Part shown: positions 9,890-20,217 of the stretch, one piece after another
How positions within the stretch are numbered: position 1 is the first letter of the stretch
Layout of the letters: each line of letters begins with the position of its first letter
Source: Chara braunii
Lineage: Eukaryota; Streptophyta; Charophyceae; Charales; Characeae
Assembly (NCBI GenBank): GCA_003427395.1
Contig: BFEA01000026.1
Coordinates: forward strand, 138,780-184,091
Length of the DNA stretch: 45,312 nucleotides
Reading direction: 5' to 3'
Made by a program: the position numbers and the translations under genes
The notes under the pieces: model-generated
Seen by the model: only the letters and a program-made list of their open reading frames with translations
Databases searched by the model: none
Told to the model about the DNA's origin: nothing

Positions 9890-10431
9890 CCCCACTGAAC
9901 TATGAGGGATTCATAGTCCCAGTATTCTTTCGGTCTGTTCACGTTGACGTCCGCATAAACACGTGCTTTGGACATTGCGCCTGGTCGGCGGATCGCTTTT
10001 CCTATTCTCTGCGCCAGATTGCCCGGTTTTGCGCTGTCCTCTGGAAGTTTCTGCTCCTTGAATAATAAGTCACCGAGGCTCAACTTTTTCGCGCCCTTCT
10101 CGCCCTGCTTCTGTTGTCGTCGGGACTGCGGCGGCAAAACCTCGTCCTCCCCCTCCTTATCCCCCTCCTTATCCCCCACTATCCCTCTGCCACCGTCAGC
10201 TCCTTCCTTTTGCACAAGAGTGCTGCTGCTGAACGTTGCCCCAGGGTACACCAATACCCCTCCCCGCCCTTTTTCCACTCCTCCCCCTCCTCCTCCTCCT
10301 CCTCGATTCCACCCGGTTGTCCACAGCCGGTCCCAGACGCCTTCCCTGCTGTGACAGTTCGATGATTCTTCAACCACTTTTCTCAGTAACGACTGCTTTG
10401 GGCACACCCCCCCCCCCCCCCCCCTCCTCTC
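9890..10431 (-). CDS. CKA: Casein kinase 2 catalytic (alpha) subunit, first visible coding exon (partial, 5' end uncertain)
   Basis: This exon encodes the N-terminus of the CK2 alpha serine/threonine kinase, a constitutively active kinase of acidic sites. From the ATG at 9973-9975 it reads [11 protein letters not shown], then PKEYWDYES and VQWG, a near match to plant CK2 alpha. It ends at a GTATGT donor (9889-9888) after TGG GG, so the next exon must start with one base completing a Gly codon, and it does. The frame stays open upstream to a stop at 10432-10434. The nearest upstream residues, [14 protein letters not shown], resemble the segment before [10 protein letters not shown] in plastid-targeted plant CK2 alpha, recalled from family knowledge. 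Further up are Lys/Glu- and Gly-rich stretches. No ATG occurs in this open frame before MSKARVY, and it runs into an 18-C run (10407-10424), so an upstream exon, a homopolymer error or an internal start are all possible. The last ~45 codons are secure; the 5' limit is not. Confidence 0.85.
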
Positions 10432-10439
10432 TCACTCGC

Positions 10440-10985
10440 CGCGATAGCACTGCTCCCGGTCTTCTGCGCAACCGCATGGTAATGATACCCGAGGCCGATG
10501 CTTCCCGGTGCACAGCTCGAATACGGAGGAAAGTAACCCGCAAGGCTGTGCCCTAAAACCATGAATGCGAGACAAAAAACGCAACATAGAAAAACACAGG
10601 GCACAGTCATTGATCGCGTTATTGTCATGATGATACATGAACCTGCGGGCCGACAAATAAATACGTCAACGTTGGGAGAGGGAGGGGGGGAGGGGTCAAC
10701 TCCTCTCGCCACCACGATAACGATATCCGAGGTCAACACTCCCCCGGGCCGCAGTCCAAATGTGTGGAGGGAAGTACCCACACGCGAGGCCGTGCCCTAG
10801 AGACCAAGAAATGCAACATAGAAAACACACGGCACAGTCATCGATCGCGTTATTACCATGATACATGCACCTAAGGGCCGACAAATAATACTACTGTATG
10901 TGTACGGAAAGGGAGGGGTGGGGGCGGGAGGGGAGGGGGAGGGAAGGGGAGGAAGGGGGGGAAGAAGGGGACCTACTTCACCACC
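10440..10985. repeat. ~236-bp tandem duplication upstream of CK2 alpha exon 1
   Basis: Unit 1 (about 10470-10680) and unit 2 (about 10705-10910) share GGCACAGTCAT.GATCGCGTT, GGGCCGACAAATAATA and the ACGATA..CGAGG box. A third partial unit begins near 10978. Each unit ends in a G-rich purine tract. The array abuts the 18-C run at 10407-10424, so assembly length here is uncertain. Confidence 0.75.
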
Positions 10986-11002
10986 AACGATAATGACCAC
11001 AC

Positions 11003-11111
11003 TACCGTCTTCCCCCGAACACAACGCACCCTCATCTTGGCTGTACCGGACCGGAAATAGAGCTTGCATACGTTCAATTTCAGGGTGCGTTATGTTCGGG
11101 GGAAGACCGTA
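11003..11111. mobile_element. Pogo-like hairpin MITE, fourth copy
   Basis: TA at 11003-11004 and 11110-11111. The termini are CCGTCTTCCCCCGAACACAA and, inverted, CGGTCTTCCCCCGAACATAA. The arms pair well for the outer ~28 nt, with an unpaired centre. It lies outside the coding part of CK2 alpha, on its 5' side. Confidence 0.75.
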
Positions 11112-11964
11112 GCCCTCAAGATGAGGAGACACGAAACAAGGAAGGTTGGCGGCACAAGAAGGAGAGAGAGGGAAGAGGAAGAAAACAAGGAAGGAGAAGG
11201 GCAGCTAAGGAGGAGGGGAGAAAGGGACGAAAGACGGGGAGGCAAATTAAAGGGAGAACCGGGGGAATGAACAAAAGAGAGAGGAGAACCCACACCACAT
11301 ACACTCAAAGAAGGAACAAGCTGATGTACTAATAAGAGAGAGAAGAAGAGTGAAAACAAGCGGGGAGAAGGTTGGAGGTGACGATGATCTCATCGAGCGC
11401 CACGTGTACGCCACGTGTAGAGAGTAGGACAGGCACGTCCAACCCGTCAACGTATAATCAGCCCGATCATCCATCTAGCCAATCAACCCACCAATCAACC
11501 TACCAACCAAGCGATGGATCTCTCAGTCAACGAGCAATCATCCAATCCAATCAACGGATGTGGACTACTTCGCCACCGCCGTCCAAGGAACTCGACATCA
11601 GTCCCAATGAGCTATACTCTCCCACGGACTGCTCACCGGCTGCTTTTTCTCACCAACACGCCTATCATCACACCCGATCAACACGGCGAGAGGAAGGGGG
11701 ATGAGGAGAAGGGGATGAGTGACGGAAGATAGAAATGAAGCGTCCCCACGCGCGCACGCGCAAGATGGAGAGAGAGGGAGAGAGGGAGAGGGAGAGGGAG
11801 AGAGAATCCCGATAACCCTCAACCTGAGGCTATAGCCCCAATACTCTACATCAGCCAACCGAAATACTTGCCCAAGGAACTGCTGACACTAACTTTTGTA
11901 AGCAACAGGCCTTCCGAACACACCAGATCAACAGAGGAAGAAGGGAGAATCAAGAGCGGGAGGA

Positions 11965-12004
<40 letters not shown>

Positions 12005-13853
12005 GTAACAAGAGAGAAGGGGTGGCTGGGGGAGCGCGAAGGAGGGGAGGAGGGAGGGGAGGAGGGAGGGGGAAGGGGGGAGGGGGAGAGGAGAGGAAGA
12101 AAGAGCCGACATGGAAGACGGCCCTCATCCCAAGGCTAACGTTCAAGCTCTTCTGCGCCGACCCACTCTCCATTACCTGTTCCTACCTCACAACACGCCA
12201 CAACCGCAGTCACGCATCCTATCCTGACACAGACATGTGGGCAAGCGATTGCATTGCTCTCTCCCCACCTCACCATTCAGATTGACGGACAGGCGAGCGC
12301 GCAAGCGAGCAAGAGCAACGCGCGAGCCAGTTCAACGTACCTAGACGCCGTCACATGATCATCCTTCAACGCTCCTTTGCAATGACATCACAAGAATGGG
12401 GGGGCCCACAGTACGCCACCGATAGGCTCGGTCCTCAGCACACGGGACACACACCACCACTCTCATCAATGGACGACCGCCCATACGCGAGGCCCCTGTC
12501 CTCGTTTTTAATCAAGAGCACCTCAGACGGCATAGCCGAACCACAACGTACGTCCGATCTCTCGATCGACCGCTGACCTACTCCCGATGCCGTTTCTACG
12601 GAAACAGCCATTTCCCAAGATCACCTGCTGCGTGTCTGTCTGTGCCCCGCGCAAGGGGGGCCCGCACGTAGACGTCTTCCCGCACTGAGCCCAGGCAGAC
12701 ACAGGATATCAACCACATTCGTTTTCCTTCCATGATATGATAACATTTTCCCTTTCCCTTCCTGTTTATTGATGACAACAACAAGGGTTCGTACTCTCAT
12801 CTGATAGATAGAGGGGGTTGAATCGCACGGACGACATGGTTCGATCGTCAAAAAAAAATCCTCACCTGCTTGATTAGCAGTGGCTTGGTACGGGCGTACG
12901 ATTACCATTCAGCCTAATAAGAGGCGCTGCTGCCGTGCTGCGACCTATTCCACCACATTTTTCTAGTCTAGAATCTAGAATAGAACGGGGAAAAACCTTC
13001 CCGGGGTTCAAACTCACTTTTTAATATTCAGCAGCGAACGTTTACTGGCATATACGATTCTACCCTCGTGGCGGTGTCTCTGTCGTTGAGAAGACGCTTC
13101 CCGTTACTCGGGACTTTGTCCACAACCTCGGCCGACGGCCGACGACCGACGACCGTCGACCGCTGGATCCATCCACTGAGCCGGATCGCAGCCGTAAACC
13201 CAACCGTGCATTAACGATGAGTGTGTGGCGGCCTGGAAACGGCCCCGGGGCTAGGTCGCACTTGCACGAATTAAGAGATACGGATCGTAGATACCAAAGA
13301 TCAATGGCCGAAATCTCCTAATGGGACCTTGCCCCCGCGAAGAAGCGAGTACTGGCATTCTGGCGCTTTGGCCCTCTGGCGGTCCAACAACAAAACTCTC
13401 GGGCCTACGGTAGCCGCGAGAAACCGCAGCCATAACGGCGGCTACCGGTGGCCACAGTAGAAACGTGGCGCCGCCGTTCGGATCGCGGTCCGATCTTATT
13501 ATCAGTCAGATATCGAACGGTCATCATTCGGCTCGCGCCTCGTTGGAGCCCTCCAGCTCGGGGTCCACCACGAGTGGCAACGTCCCAAAAAATAAATAAA
13601 TAAGAAAAGAGTGGCAACCGCTACCGGTAGCTCAAACCTACCAGCGGTAGCCCGCCTTCGGACGACGTTTGCGCAACTTCCTCATGCGGATCCTTGGCGC
13701 CTACTGTAGTGCCACGTCAGTGTCCAGTGCTATCTACCATCATTGAGCTGACCGGCCCCAGGCAATTCAGAAATATTTGGTTCTACTCAATCAAGTTCCA
13801 TCGTCTGGATTCTTTTTTTCTTTTTTTTTTCCCCGAACAAATGCTCACACTAA
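11112..13853. other. 5' flank or leader region of CK2 alpha without recognised gene
   Basis: Purine-rich tracts at 11155-11270, 11765-11810, a GA run (about 11966-12003) and a G-rich tract (12010-12110). A short CGACCGACG repeat lies at about 13122-13165. GC-rich CTACCGGTAGC-type palindromes lie at 13400-13670. Open frames here are short or compositional. The promoter and any upstream exon of CK2 alpha should be in this interval, but I cannot place either. Confidence 0.45.
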
Positions 13854-15608
13854 GGGCCTCGTTAGACCCTCCTTGGAAAATCCTCAGGAAGTGGGACGGA
13901 GTCCTTGGAAAATTTTCCGGTTTCCGGCGTGGTTACACCGCGTCCTAATTCGATGGGTCCCAAGGAACCGCGTCCCAATTCGATGGGTCCCAAAGAAAAC
14001 CCTTGGAGGTCTCCAGCGGCCAATTTCATATGCATACACGCAGCCGCGGGGGTGGATGTCCGTCATCGTGCTGGGATGTCCGTGCATCCTCGGGCGTGGT
14101 CCAGTGGCGGCGGCGGGGAGGCCTACCGGGCTGAACGAAAAAGGGGTGCCAACATCTCGGTTCAAATTTCAGATTTCAAACCCTCCATTGTAATGCATCC
14201 GCGCGTGAGGTGTCCTGGCGGCTGGACTGGAGACTAGGGCAAAACGTCTGTGAGGACTGATGGCGACCATGGCTTAAAACGAGGGCATTGGAACGTTGGG
14301 CGACGTAGTGTGTATGTGTAGTGGTTCTCTACTGTGACGTCACCTTCGTGTTCCACATGCTCTTCAGACTCTCACAAATGAGCGTGAAAAACGTTGAGAG
14401 TGCGAGGGCGGTTCCCATCGACGTGCAGAAGGTGCAGCAACGGCAACGGCGGACGAACGAGTGGTGGGTGCTTGTGCATTGCAAGTTGTGACGATGGAGG
14501 GAGAGCTCCCGGGTGGTGCGAAGGCATTAACGACATTGGAAAGAAACACGGTGGTTGCAGCTGTGTCAATCGTCGCCATGTGTAATCGCATTGAGCGAAC
14601 GACAACTTGCCTAAGGATGAGATTGTTCGTTCGCAATCAGAGGCAGCTGATGCAACAAGTGATGGATGCATCCGATTGTGTGTCGTTATCAGAATCCATT
14701 GTGCAATTTTGTTGCCCCATGGCATCGAGTGTGATCCCGCGGGCGATGCCGAGATGGTGGATGAGGAAAAGGATGGGAGGAACATGGGAGGATCTCAGGC
14801 AGGTTGACGACTTGGCGGAGGGCTACTACAAGGAGAAGTTGCGGAGTGGAGTAGTCAATAGCTCGCGCCGGCTGTCTGGTGGAGGTTTCTCGTTTGTCCA
14901 TCGTTGTCTTCCGCACCGTTTGTCGTTTCCGTCTGCTGTCAGGACCCCGCACAACGACTCACTCGTGGAACAACACGACAAGGAGCAGGAGAAGAGTGGC
15001 CAGCACCAAGAGCGGGAACCGCCAGAGGACGTCTGTTATGAATCGCAGCATGCGAGGCGTGTACCAACAAAGCTTGCATCAATGCGCCCGACAATAGCCG
15101 ACAAAACACGCTAGGCAGATAACTACAATCGGTTGACAGTGCTTCAACATCACTTGTAGAAAAATTGAAAAATTTTACAGTTGGACACCACGATCGGCGA
15201 CGCACGCACGGAAAACCCTGCTTCGGGAAGCGCCTTGCAGTTGAAGAACCACCCCCACGCATTTTCATACCAACGGTAATGGTGGAAGGCCGTTGGGGGC
15301 CCGTCGGGTACGTGACGACGGCGATGTCCGCCCAATGGACCACGGACAACCTGTGCACCAACCTCGACTCCAAATTTTCCTGTTTGCGCTCGCTCCAGAA
15401 CACTCCGTTAATCGCGGCTCCTTTAACCCAAGGGACCTCGTGAGGACCCCTTGAATCTAAGGACGTTTTGGTTGGGGATACTGAGGAACCCAATGAAATC
15501 TCTCGGGAGTGTTTTCACATTCATTCAAGGAATTTGGTGAATTAGGACGCGGTGTAACGACGGCGATTTCCTAAAAAAATGATTTTCAAGGAGGGTCTAA
15601 CGAGGCCC
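13854..15608 (+). mobile_element. PIF/Harbinger-like DNA transposon, 1755 bp, internally deleted
   Basis: The termini are GGGCCTCGTTAGACCCTCCT on the left and its exact reverse complement on the right, with at least 24 matching bases. The element is flanked by a 3-bp TAA direct repeat (13851-13853 and 15609-15611). GGGCCTCGTT-type ends with a TAA/TTA duplication are typical of PIF/Harbinger. Subterminal similarity goes further: TTACACCGCGTCCTAATTC at about 13933 recurs inverted at about 15540. Inside the left end is a duplicated CGCGTCCYAATTCGATGGGT (about 13940-13990). The interior keeps a transposase fragment but no catalytic core. Confidence 0.8.
14461..15114 (+). pseudogene. Harbinger-like transposase N-terminal remnant
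   Basis: A 217-codon open frame inside the PIF/Harbinger-like element. The middle (about residues 96-133) reads RAMPRWWMRKRMGGTWEDL, then QVDDLAEGYYKEKLR. This resembles the W-x3-R-x-GGTWEDL...DD..e.YF.e.LR block that precedes the DDE domain in Harbinger transposases. After that the sequence becomes Arg/Gln-rich and I see no DDE catalytic triad, so the nuclease part is missing or frameshifted. The overlapping minus-strand frame (14372-14785) is a shadow. The match comes from memory of the family and is moderate. Confidence 0.5.
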
Positions 15609-15690
15609 TAAGGTACTTGCACGAACGACCAAGTAAAGATAGTGCTCTAAGGTACTTGCACAAACGACCAAGTAAAGATAGTTGAGAAGT
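15609..15690. repeat. ~37-bp direct repeat beside the Harbinger-like element
   Basis: CTAAGGTACTTGCACGAACG at 15608 recurs at 15647 with one change, followed in both by ACCAAGTAAAGATAG. The first copy supplies the right TAA duplication of the element. Confidence 0.85.
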
Positions 15691-16300
15691 AGAACCATAC
15701 TCCTAAACATAAAGATAATTTCAATTTTGAAGCACCTTTCAATCCAATAAGGGAATGAACCATTCAGGCTAGATATGAATGTAAAAAAAAAATTAACGAC
15801 CATACTTTAAGCCAGGCTAAGTCTGGGACTAACGCGGCCCAGAGGAGCATGTCCGGGTCCTACAAACACTCTGCTAATACGCCACTGCGACTCTAGAGAA
15901 CCGAGTGTCCTGGTTCGAGTGGAGCATTTTTCTATCTACTTACAGTCCCCTAACCAAGTGCGCTGGTTACAGGGCCCACGAAACTAAATTAGAGTGAAAT
16001 TTCACCTCCTGCGCAAATTGTCTGCTCTATGACAGTCAGATTCGTGCTCAGCAATTCGACTACTGGCTAGCCTTGAATGTTTGCTCTTTGTCTTGCTCTG
16101 TCTGAGGTCATGCAGACCCCCTTCTTGCCTACAGACGGTTTGTCTCATCACCCGACTGGCTTGGCCTCCGGTTTTGTGTTTTTGTTAGCCATTGTGATAA
16201 AATCAGTCCTCTCCTTGGGTGAACGGCAGCCAACTGGAGACTTCTTGCCCAAGTGTGAAGGAACCACCGGATCTGTTTCCTACTTCATTTTTCAGAATTC
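15691..16300. other. No gene recognised
   Basis: Short open frames only. The right part may belong to the 3' end of the minus-strand LINE that follows, but I see no poly(A) tract or target duplication to mark its end. Confidence 0.4.
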
Positions 16301-16419
16301 GCTTTTTTCTTCCAGTCCACCCGGATAACGTGCTTCAGGCCTTGTTTGATATGACTTTTGACTTCGAGGTTTGAGAACGAACGCTTATGGAATCTCGACC
16401 TGCTCTTGTCTTTCCAAAT

Positions 16420-17610
16420 AACCTCACAGATGAGTCCTCTCACAACATGTGCAATGTACCCCAAGCCACGGTGTCCGGATACTTAAAATGGAAGAAAACC
16501 CAGTAAGATCCATCTCTCCTCCCAATCCACTACTTGACCCCTGAACTCCCTCCAGTGATGTGCCCACCAGTTCCAGATTTGCTTGGAGGCCGGACATTCT
16601 CACCACAGATGGCGGGTCGATTCAAATGGCCATTTACATCTTGTGTAACCCAAATTCACCTTCATTCCTTTACTTACCGACCAAACTGCTAAAGGCGTGA
16701 CCATCAGTGAGAACAACCAAGGGAGACTGGCATGCTTCCCATTGGCGGTTTGCGCGGGCGATTTGAGTTTGGTGGAGGACAGCTTGTAACCGTGTGTTGT
16801 CGAGTAGGCTACCAAGCTCAATGTCGAGCCTTCCTCTGCCTTTCCCGTCCATGCCCAGCCAAGTGGGTCAATATTTAGCTGCCTTGGTGGTCTCATGCCG
16901 ACCCAGGAAAGAGTGTGAGAGATGTCTTCTGCTCCTCTTCTCTATAACCCGTGTCTGTGCTGGGTTGTCCCAGATCTGTATTGTGCGTTCGTCCACTCGG
17001 GTCAGAGTATTCATTGGGCCTCGACAACTCCACCTTTCCACTCTCTGGAAACCACTGGGGAGAATCTCTAGAACCTTTCACACCACATCAACGACTTTTT
17101 CCCGTTCTAAGAGATACCAGGTTCCCGACGGGTCCAATCCCCCCGGGCCGAGAAGACATGACCAGTCTTGCGAGATACTTTCCACCCTGTGCAAACCTCT
17201 GAGAGTCCTTTTAATTTATCCTAGTGGTTTCCAACCTCCCAGGATCGGGGACCAGAGGTTTGCAATATGTACTATGCCCTTCCCGACCCACGCTTGGCCA
17301 AATGTTCCATTGGAGCCTGATGCCTTGAATGGAGTACCTGTAGCCTTATCTATGAACGTTGGGTTTTCAAAGATGAGTTGATCCAACACCTCCTCCTTGG
17401 TGACCGGCGGTCGTTGCAGATCTAGGGGGACCTTGCTCCAGACTTTTTGGATAACTTCCCATAATGTTGATTTCAACTTTCTTTTGCTGAACGACGACAT
17501 GAAGAGGCAAGCCCAGGTGTCTTCCGGTCTGTTGAGTTCCTGTTCCTCCATGAGGGTGGTTTCTGCTAGAGTCACCAGTGCTATCTGTCTCGTTGGTTGG
17601 CCACCTTAGA
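16420..17610 (-). pseudogene. LINE ORF2 C-terminal region remnant (zinc-finger-like)
   Basis: The frame 17575-17216 carries LWEVIQKVWSKVPLDL and a following helix-rich segment. Further on, TRCKWPFESTRHLW, a stop, then ECPASKQIWNWW has the C...E..HLW..C spacing of the zf-RVT region at the end of plant LINE ORF2. The stop falls where W is expected. It is placed downstream of the RT remnant in the same orientation. Confidence 0.55.
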
Positions 17611-17974
17611 TATCCAGCCTTGGAGTTGGGCCTGGTTCCTTAGTGCAGGGTCCACTAGACCTAGCCCCCCTTCCATCATCGGGAACGACGGCGTGTCCAA
17701 CGCCACTTTCGAAACGCCACTTTCGAAATAAATCCCTCAGTATTTTTTGCCCTTGGTTTCCATATGGGAAACCAGTCTTCTGATTGCCTTTACCACACCG
17801 GTTGCCAGTTCTCTAAGAGTAGTGACGAACCAAATAATAGAAAAGAAAGAGACATTGGAAACCAAGGCACATCCTACCAGCGGGAGGTGTCAACCTTTGT
17901 CAAGCGGTACGTCACAGTCTGAGCCTTGACACTATTCGTTGCTGCAGCAGCAAACCCTGCGATGACACTTCTAC

Positions 17975-19020
17975 CTACAAGCTTATCAACCCTCCCAAAA
18001 ATCTTTCTTCTTCTCCACTCTCCACCCGTTTCATACCCCACTGAACCTTCAAGTTGAACAATGTTGGGAGCAAGTAGGTGGACTTGTTCCAGTTCACTGT
18101 GGCTTCGGAAATAAGTGAGTACTCGCGCAACACATATTTCAATGCTGACAGTGAAGGAACAATATTTTCACATACAGCGAGCAGGCCATCAACAAGAGCC
18201 TTCACCCGACATTTTTCCCCCATATGCAACTACATACCTCTTATGTATTGGTGTCGACGAATACAGTTCAGCAACACTTCAAGTTGGAGGACGACAACTA
18301 GAAGGGCCTGCAGGCAAAGTTGTCCAAGTGACCTAGACAGTGGGAAAATGATCTGACAGGTGACCATCGATCATAACAGTTGAGGTTGACAAGGAGTACA
18401 TGGCTATGGTCCAAGCACAAAACGCAGTCCCAAACCCCATCCTTCTCAAGGTGGTAAGTACGAATGCCCAACCCACCTTGTCATACGTCTTCTCCAGGTC
18501 AAGGAGAAGGACTGACGTAACCATGCCCCCCCTCTGAACGGCTTCCAAGGCTTCTATCATTGTCGTTACGATATTATTAAAGATCAAGCGCCCTTGTACA
18601 AATGCCCCTTGATCTCGTTTGGCCAGATCCGGAAGGCGCTTGGCTAACCAGCGGGCGAGCGTTTTTGCCAAAATCTTGTAAGAAACCTTCAGCAACGAGA
18701 TCGGGCACCAATTCTTCACTTCCGACTTGTCTCCTTTCTTGAACATCACTTCGATAACTTTGTGTGTCATTCCTTTTCCCAGACGTCCACCCGTGAGCAC
18801 TTCATTGTAGATCTCCACCAATGGCGGGCCTAGTATCCCCCAATTTGCCCTTTAAAACTCCACAGTCAAACCATCTACTCCCTACGACTTCCCTTTTGCC
18901 ATCACCCTCAAAGTTTGTCTCGTTTCTTCTACAGTGAGTGGACGGTCCATATCCAATCTTGTTGTCACAGGTAGCGTTACCAAGGTGTCCTCCCACATGT
19001 CTGATTCTCTTGAAAGATTT
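17975..19020 (-). pseudogene. LINE reverse transcriptase remnant
   Basis: The first part reads TRLDMDRPLTVEETRQ and then VDGLTVEF and IYNEVLTGGR, typical of the segment just before LINE RT. Next come MFKKGDKSEVKNW, PISLLKVSYKILAKTLA, QGAFVQGR and LLLDLEKTYDKVGW, which are RT motifs including the palm aspartate. The catalytic loop in the following frame reads ALVDGLLAV where an active enzyme has A-D-D, so the second aspartate is replaced by Gly. Then comes EATVNWNKSTYLLP, usual after the YADD region. In-frame stops and at least two frame changes make it a pseudogene. Confidence 0.8.
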
Positions 19021-20217
19021 AAGTAAACGTCATATTGTGGTCGTCAGGTGGTTAAGATGTATGAGTAGTACATCCTTGTGTTATGATTCTGGTTGTTTGT
19101 TGCCTGAAGATCAACACTCGCTCACAGAGACTTTCAGGTATGCCCATACATACACAGAAGGAAGGGGAGAGGATAGGAGTATCACACCGCACAAGGAGAG
19201 ATAAACACAGCAGAAGACTTGACCATGCGATATGACAGGGTACACTGAAAGTGCAATTCACTCCACTCAATCCTCACAACCAGTCATAGAGAAAAATCGA
19301 GCAGATCACATTCAGGAAACAATGAAACGATGATAGTCCAGACCCAGTTATGCACTGTTTATTAAACTCATAGTCTCGATTGTGAGGATAACTTCAAAAC
19401 TACAGTGCGGTGCTAAGAAATGAGCAAAGCTTCACTCCCCAACCCTGATTAGCACCCATAACACCCCCTGAGCCCCTGAAACATCAAGCGCTACCCAGAT
19501 ACAACCTTTTGAGGAAAGCGTCACCTTGAAACAGGCCTCTAAGGCCAAGCGCCACTCAGAGGATGAAAAAGAAGACCAACGCCACAGTATCTGCTGATGA
19601 CGAAATGTCGGAAGACTTCCCAGGTGGAAGTTTGCAGCAGCGTCACCAAACCCTGACAAGATTATCTCTAAGGATGAAGCTGCAGCTATGGCTGCAGCAC
19701 TGCAAACCTGGAACCCCACTCCGAAGGAGGGTCCAGCAGGGCACCAATCTCTCTCGCCTCCAGCAAACCTGGATAACCCGGACCTCTGTTAGCCCCTGCG
19801 TGCTGGCAGAGTACAATGCAGGTCCCAGCTATGGCCGGCGCTCCGAAGGTCTGGCTATGCCTGTCTCCTTCCACGCTGAGCCGTCACCACTTCCGGTTCA
19901 CGCATAGCACAGCAGCGATGTACTCGGTACCAACTGCCAAAAGCCCTAAACCGATGTCCCCATCCTATCTATAGACTACAACTAGCCTAGACTCAACCTA
20001 GACCAGACTGACTGACCGACCAGTACCGTATCTGTTTCGGCCACTACCGGACCCGGCTATAGGTTATAGGACCGTCTATCAGGATATGCCCTTAGGGTCT
20101 GTCTGTCCTCACAGGTAGGTCTCTCGGGTAGCCCTCAGCCAAACAAAATTACGAATCTGTCCTACCTATAGTACAGCCTCGACAGAGAGAGGCTACAGGC
20201 AACCAGAAAACAACAAG
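19021..20217. other. 3' region of the Ty3/gypsy element or flank; no gene recognised
   Basis: Follows the end of pol in transcript order, where a 3' LTR would be expected. On the minus strand an AATAAA lies at 19363-19358, compatible with a polyadenylation signal. No matching 5' LTR was found near 24.6-26 kb, so I cannot delimit an LTR. The short frames at 19432-19907 look non-coding. Confidence 0.4.

Larger units (their letters stand above)
16300..19020 (-). mobile_element. Degenerate LINE (non-LTR retrotransposon), minus strand, 5' truncated
   Basis: In transcript order: a linker before RT (about 19020-18830), RT fingers/palm (18821-18333), the RT catalytic region and thumb (18330-17975), a middle domain (17575-17216), and a C-terminal zinc-finger-like segment (16896-16420). 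The frame changes several times and stops are frequent. The endonuclease and ORF1 are not seen upstream, so the copy is 5' truncated, as is common for LINEs. Its ends are approximate. It resembles the plus-strand LINE at 25.2-32.9 kb in domain order and wording. Confidence 0.75.

Noticed and set aside
10383-10781. 132-codon minus-strand frame considered as an upstream part of CK2 alpha
   Set aside because: It is in another frame, crosses the tandem duplication and the C-run, and the same sequence repeated in the next unit is not conserved as protein. It could be joined only by assuming an indel.
14372-14785. 137-codon minus-strand frame
   Set aside because: It is opposite the transposase-like plus frame, which has a recognisable motif; treated as a shadow.
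15850-15985. A possible tRNA-like or SINE sequence (GGTTCGAG and CCTAACCAAGTGCGCTGG)
   Set aside because: The B-box-like part is in sense and the A-box-like part is in antisense orientation, so they cannot belong to one tRNA head.
19432-19907. Overlapping 95- and 114-codon frames on opposite strands
   Set aside because: No motif on either strand; probably LTR or 3' flank of the gypsy element.
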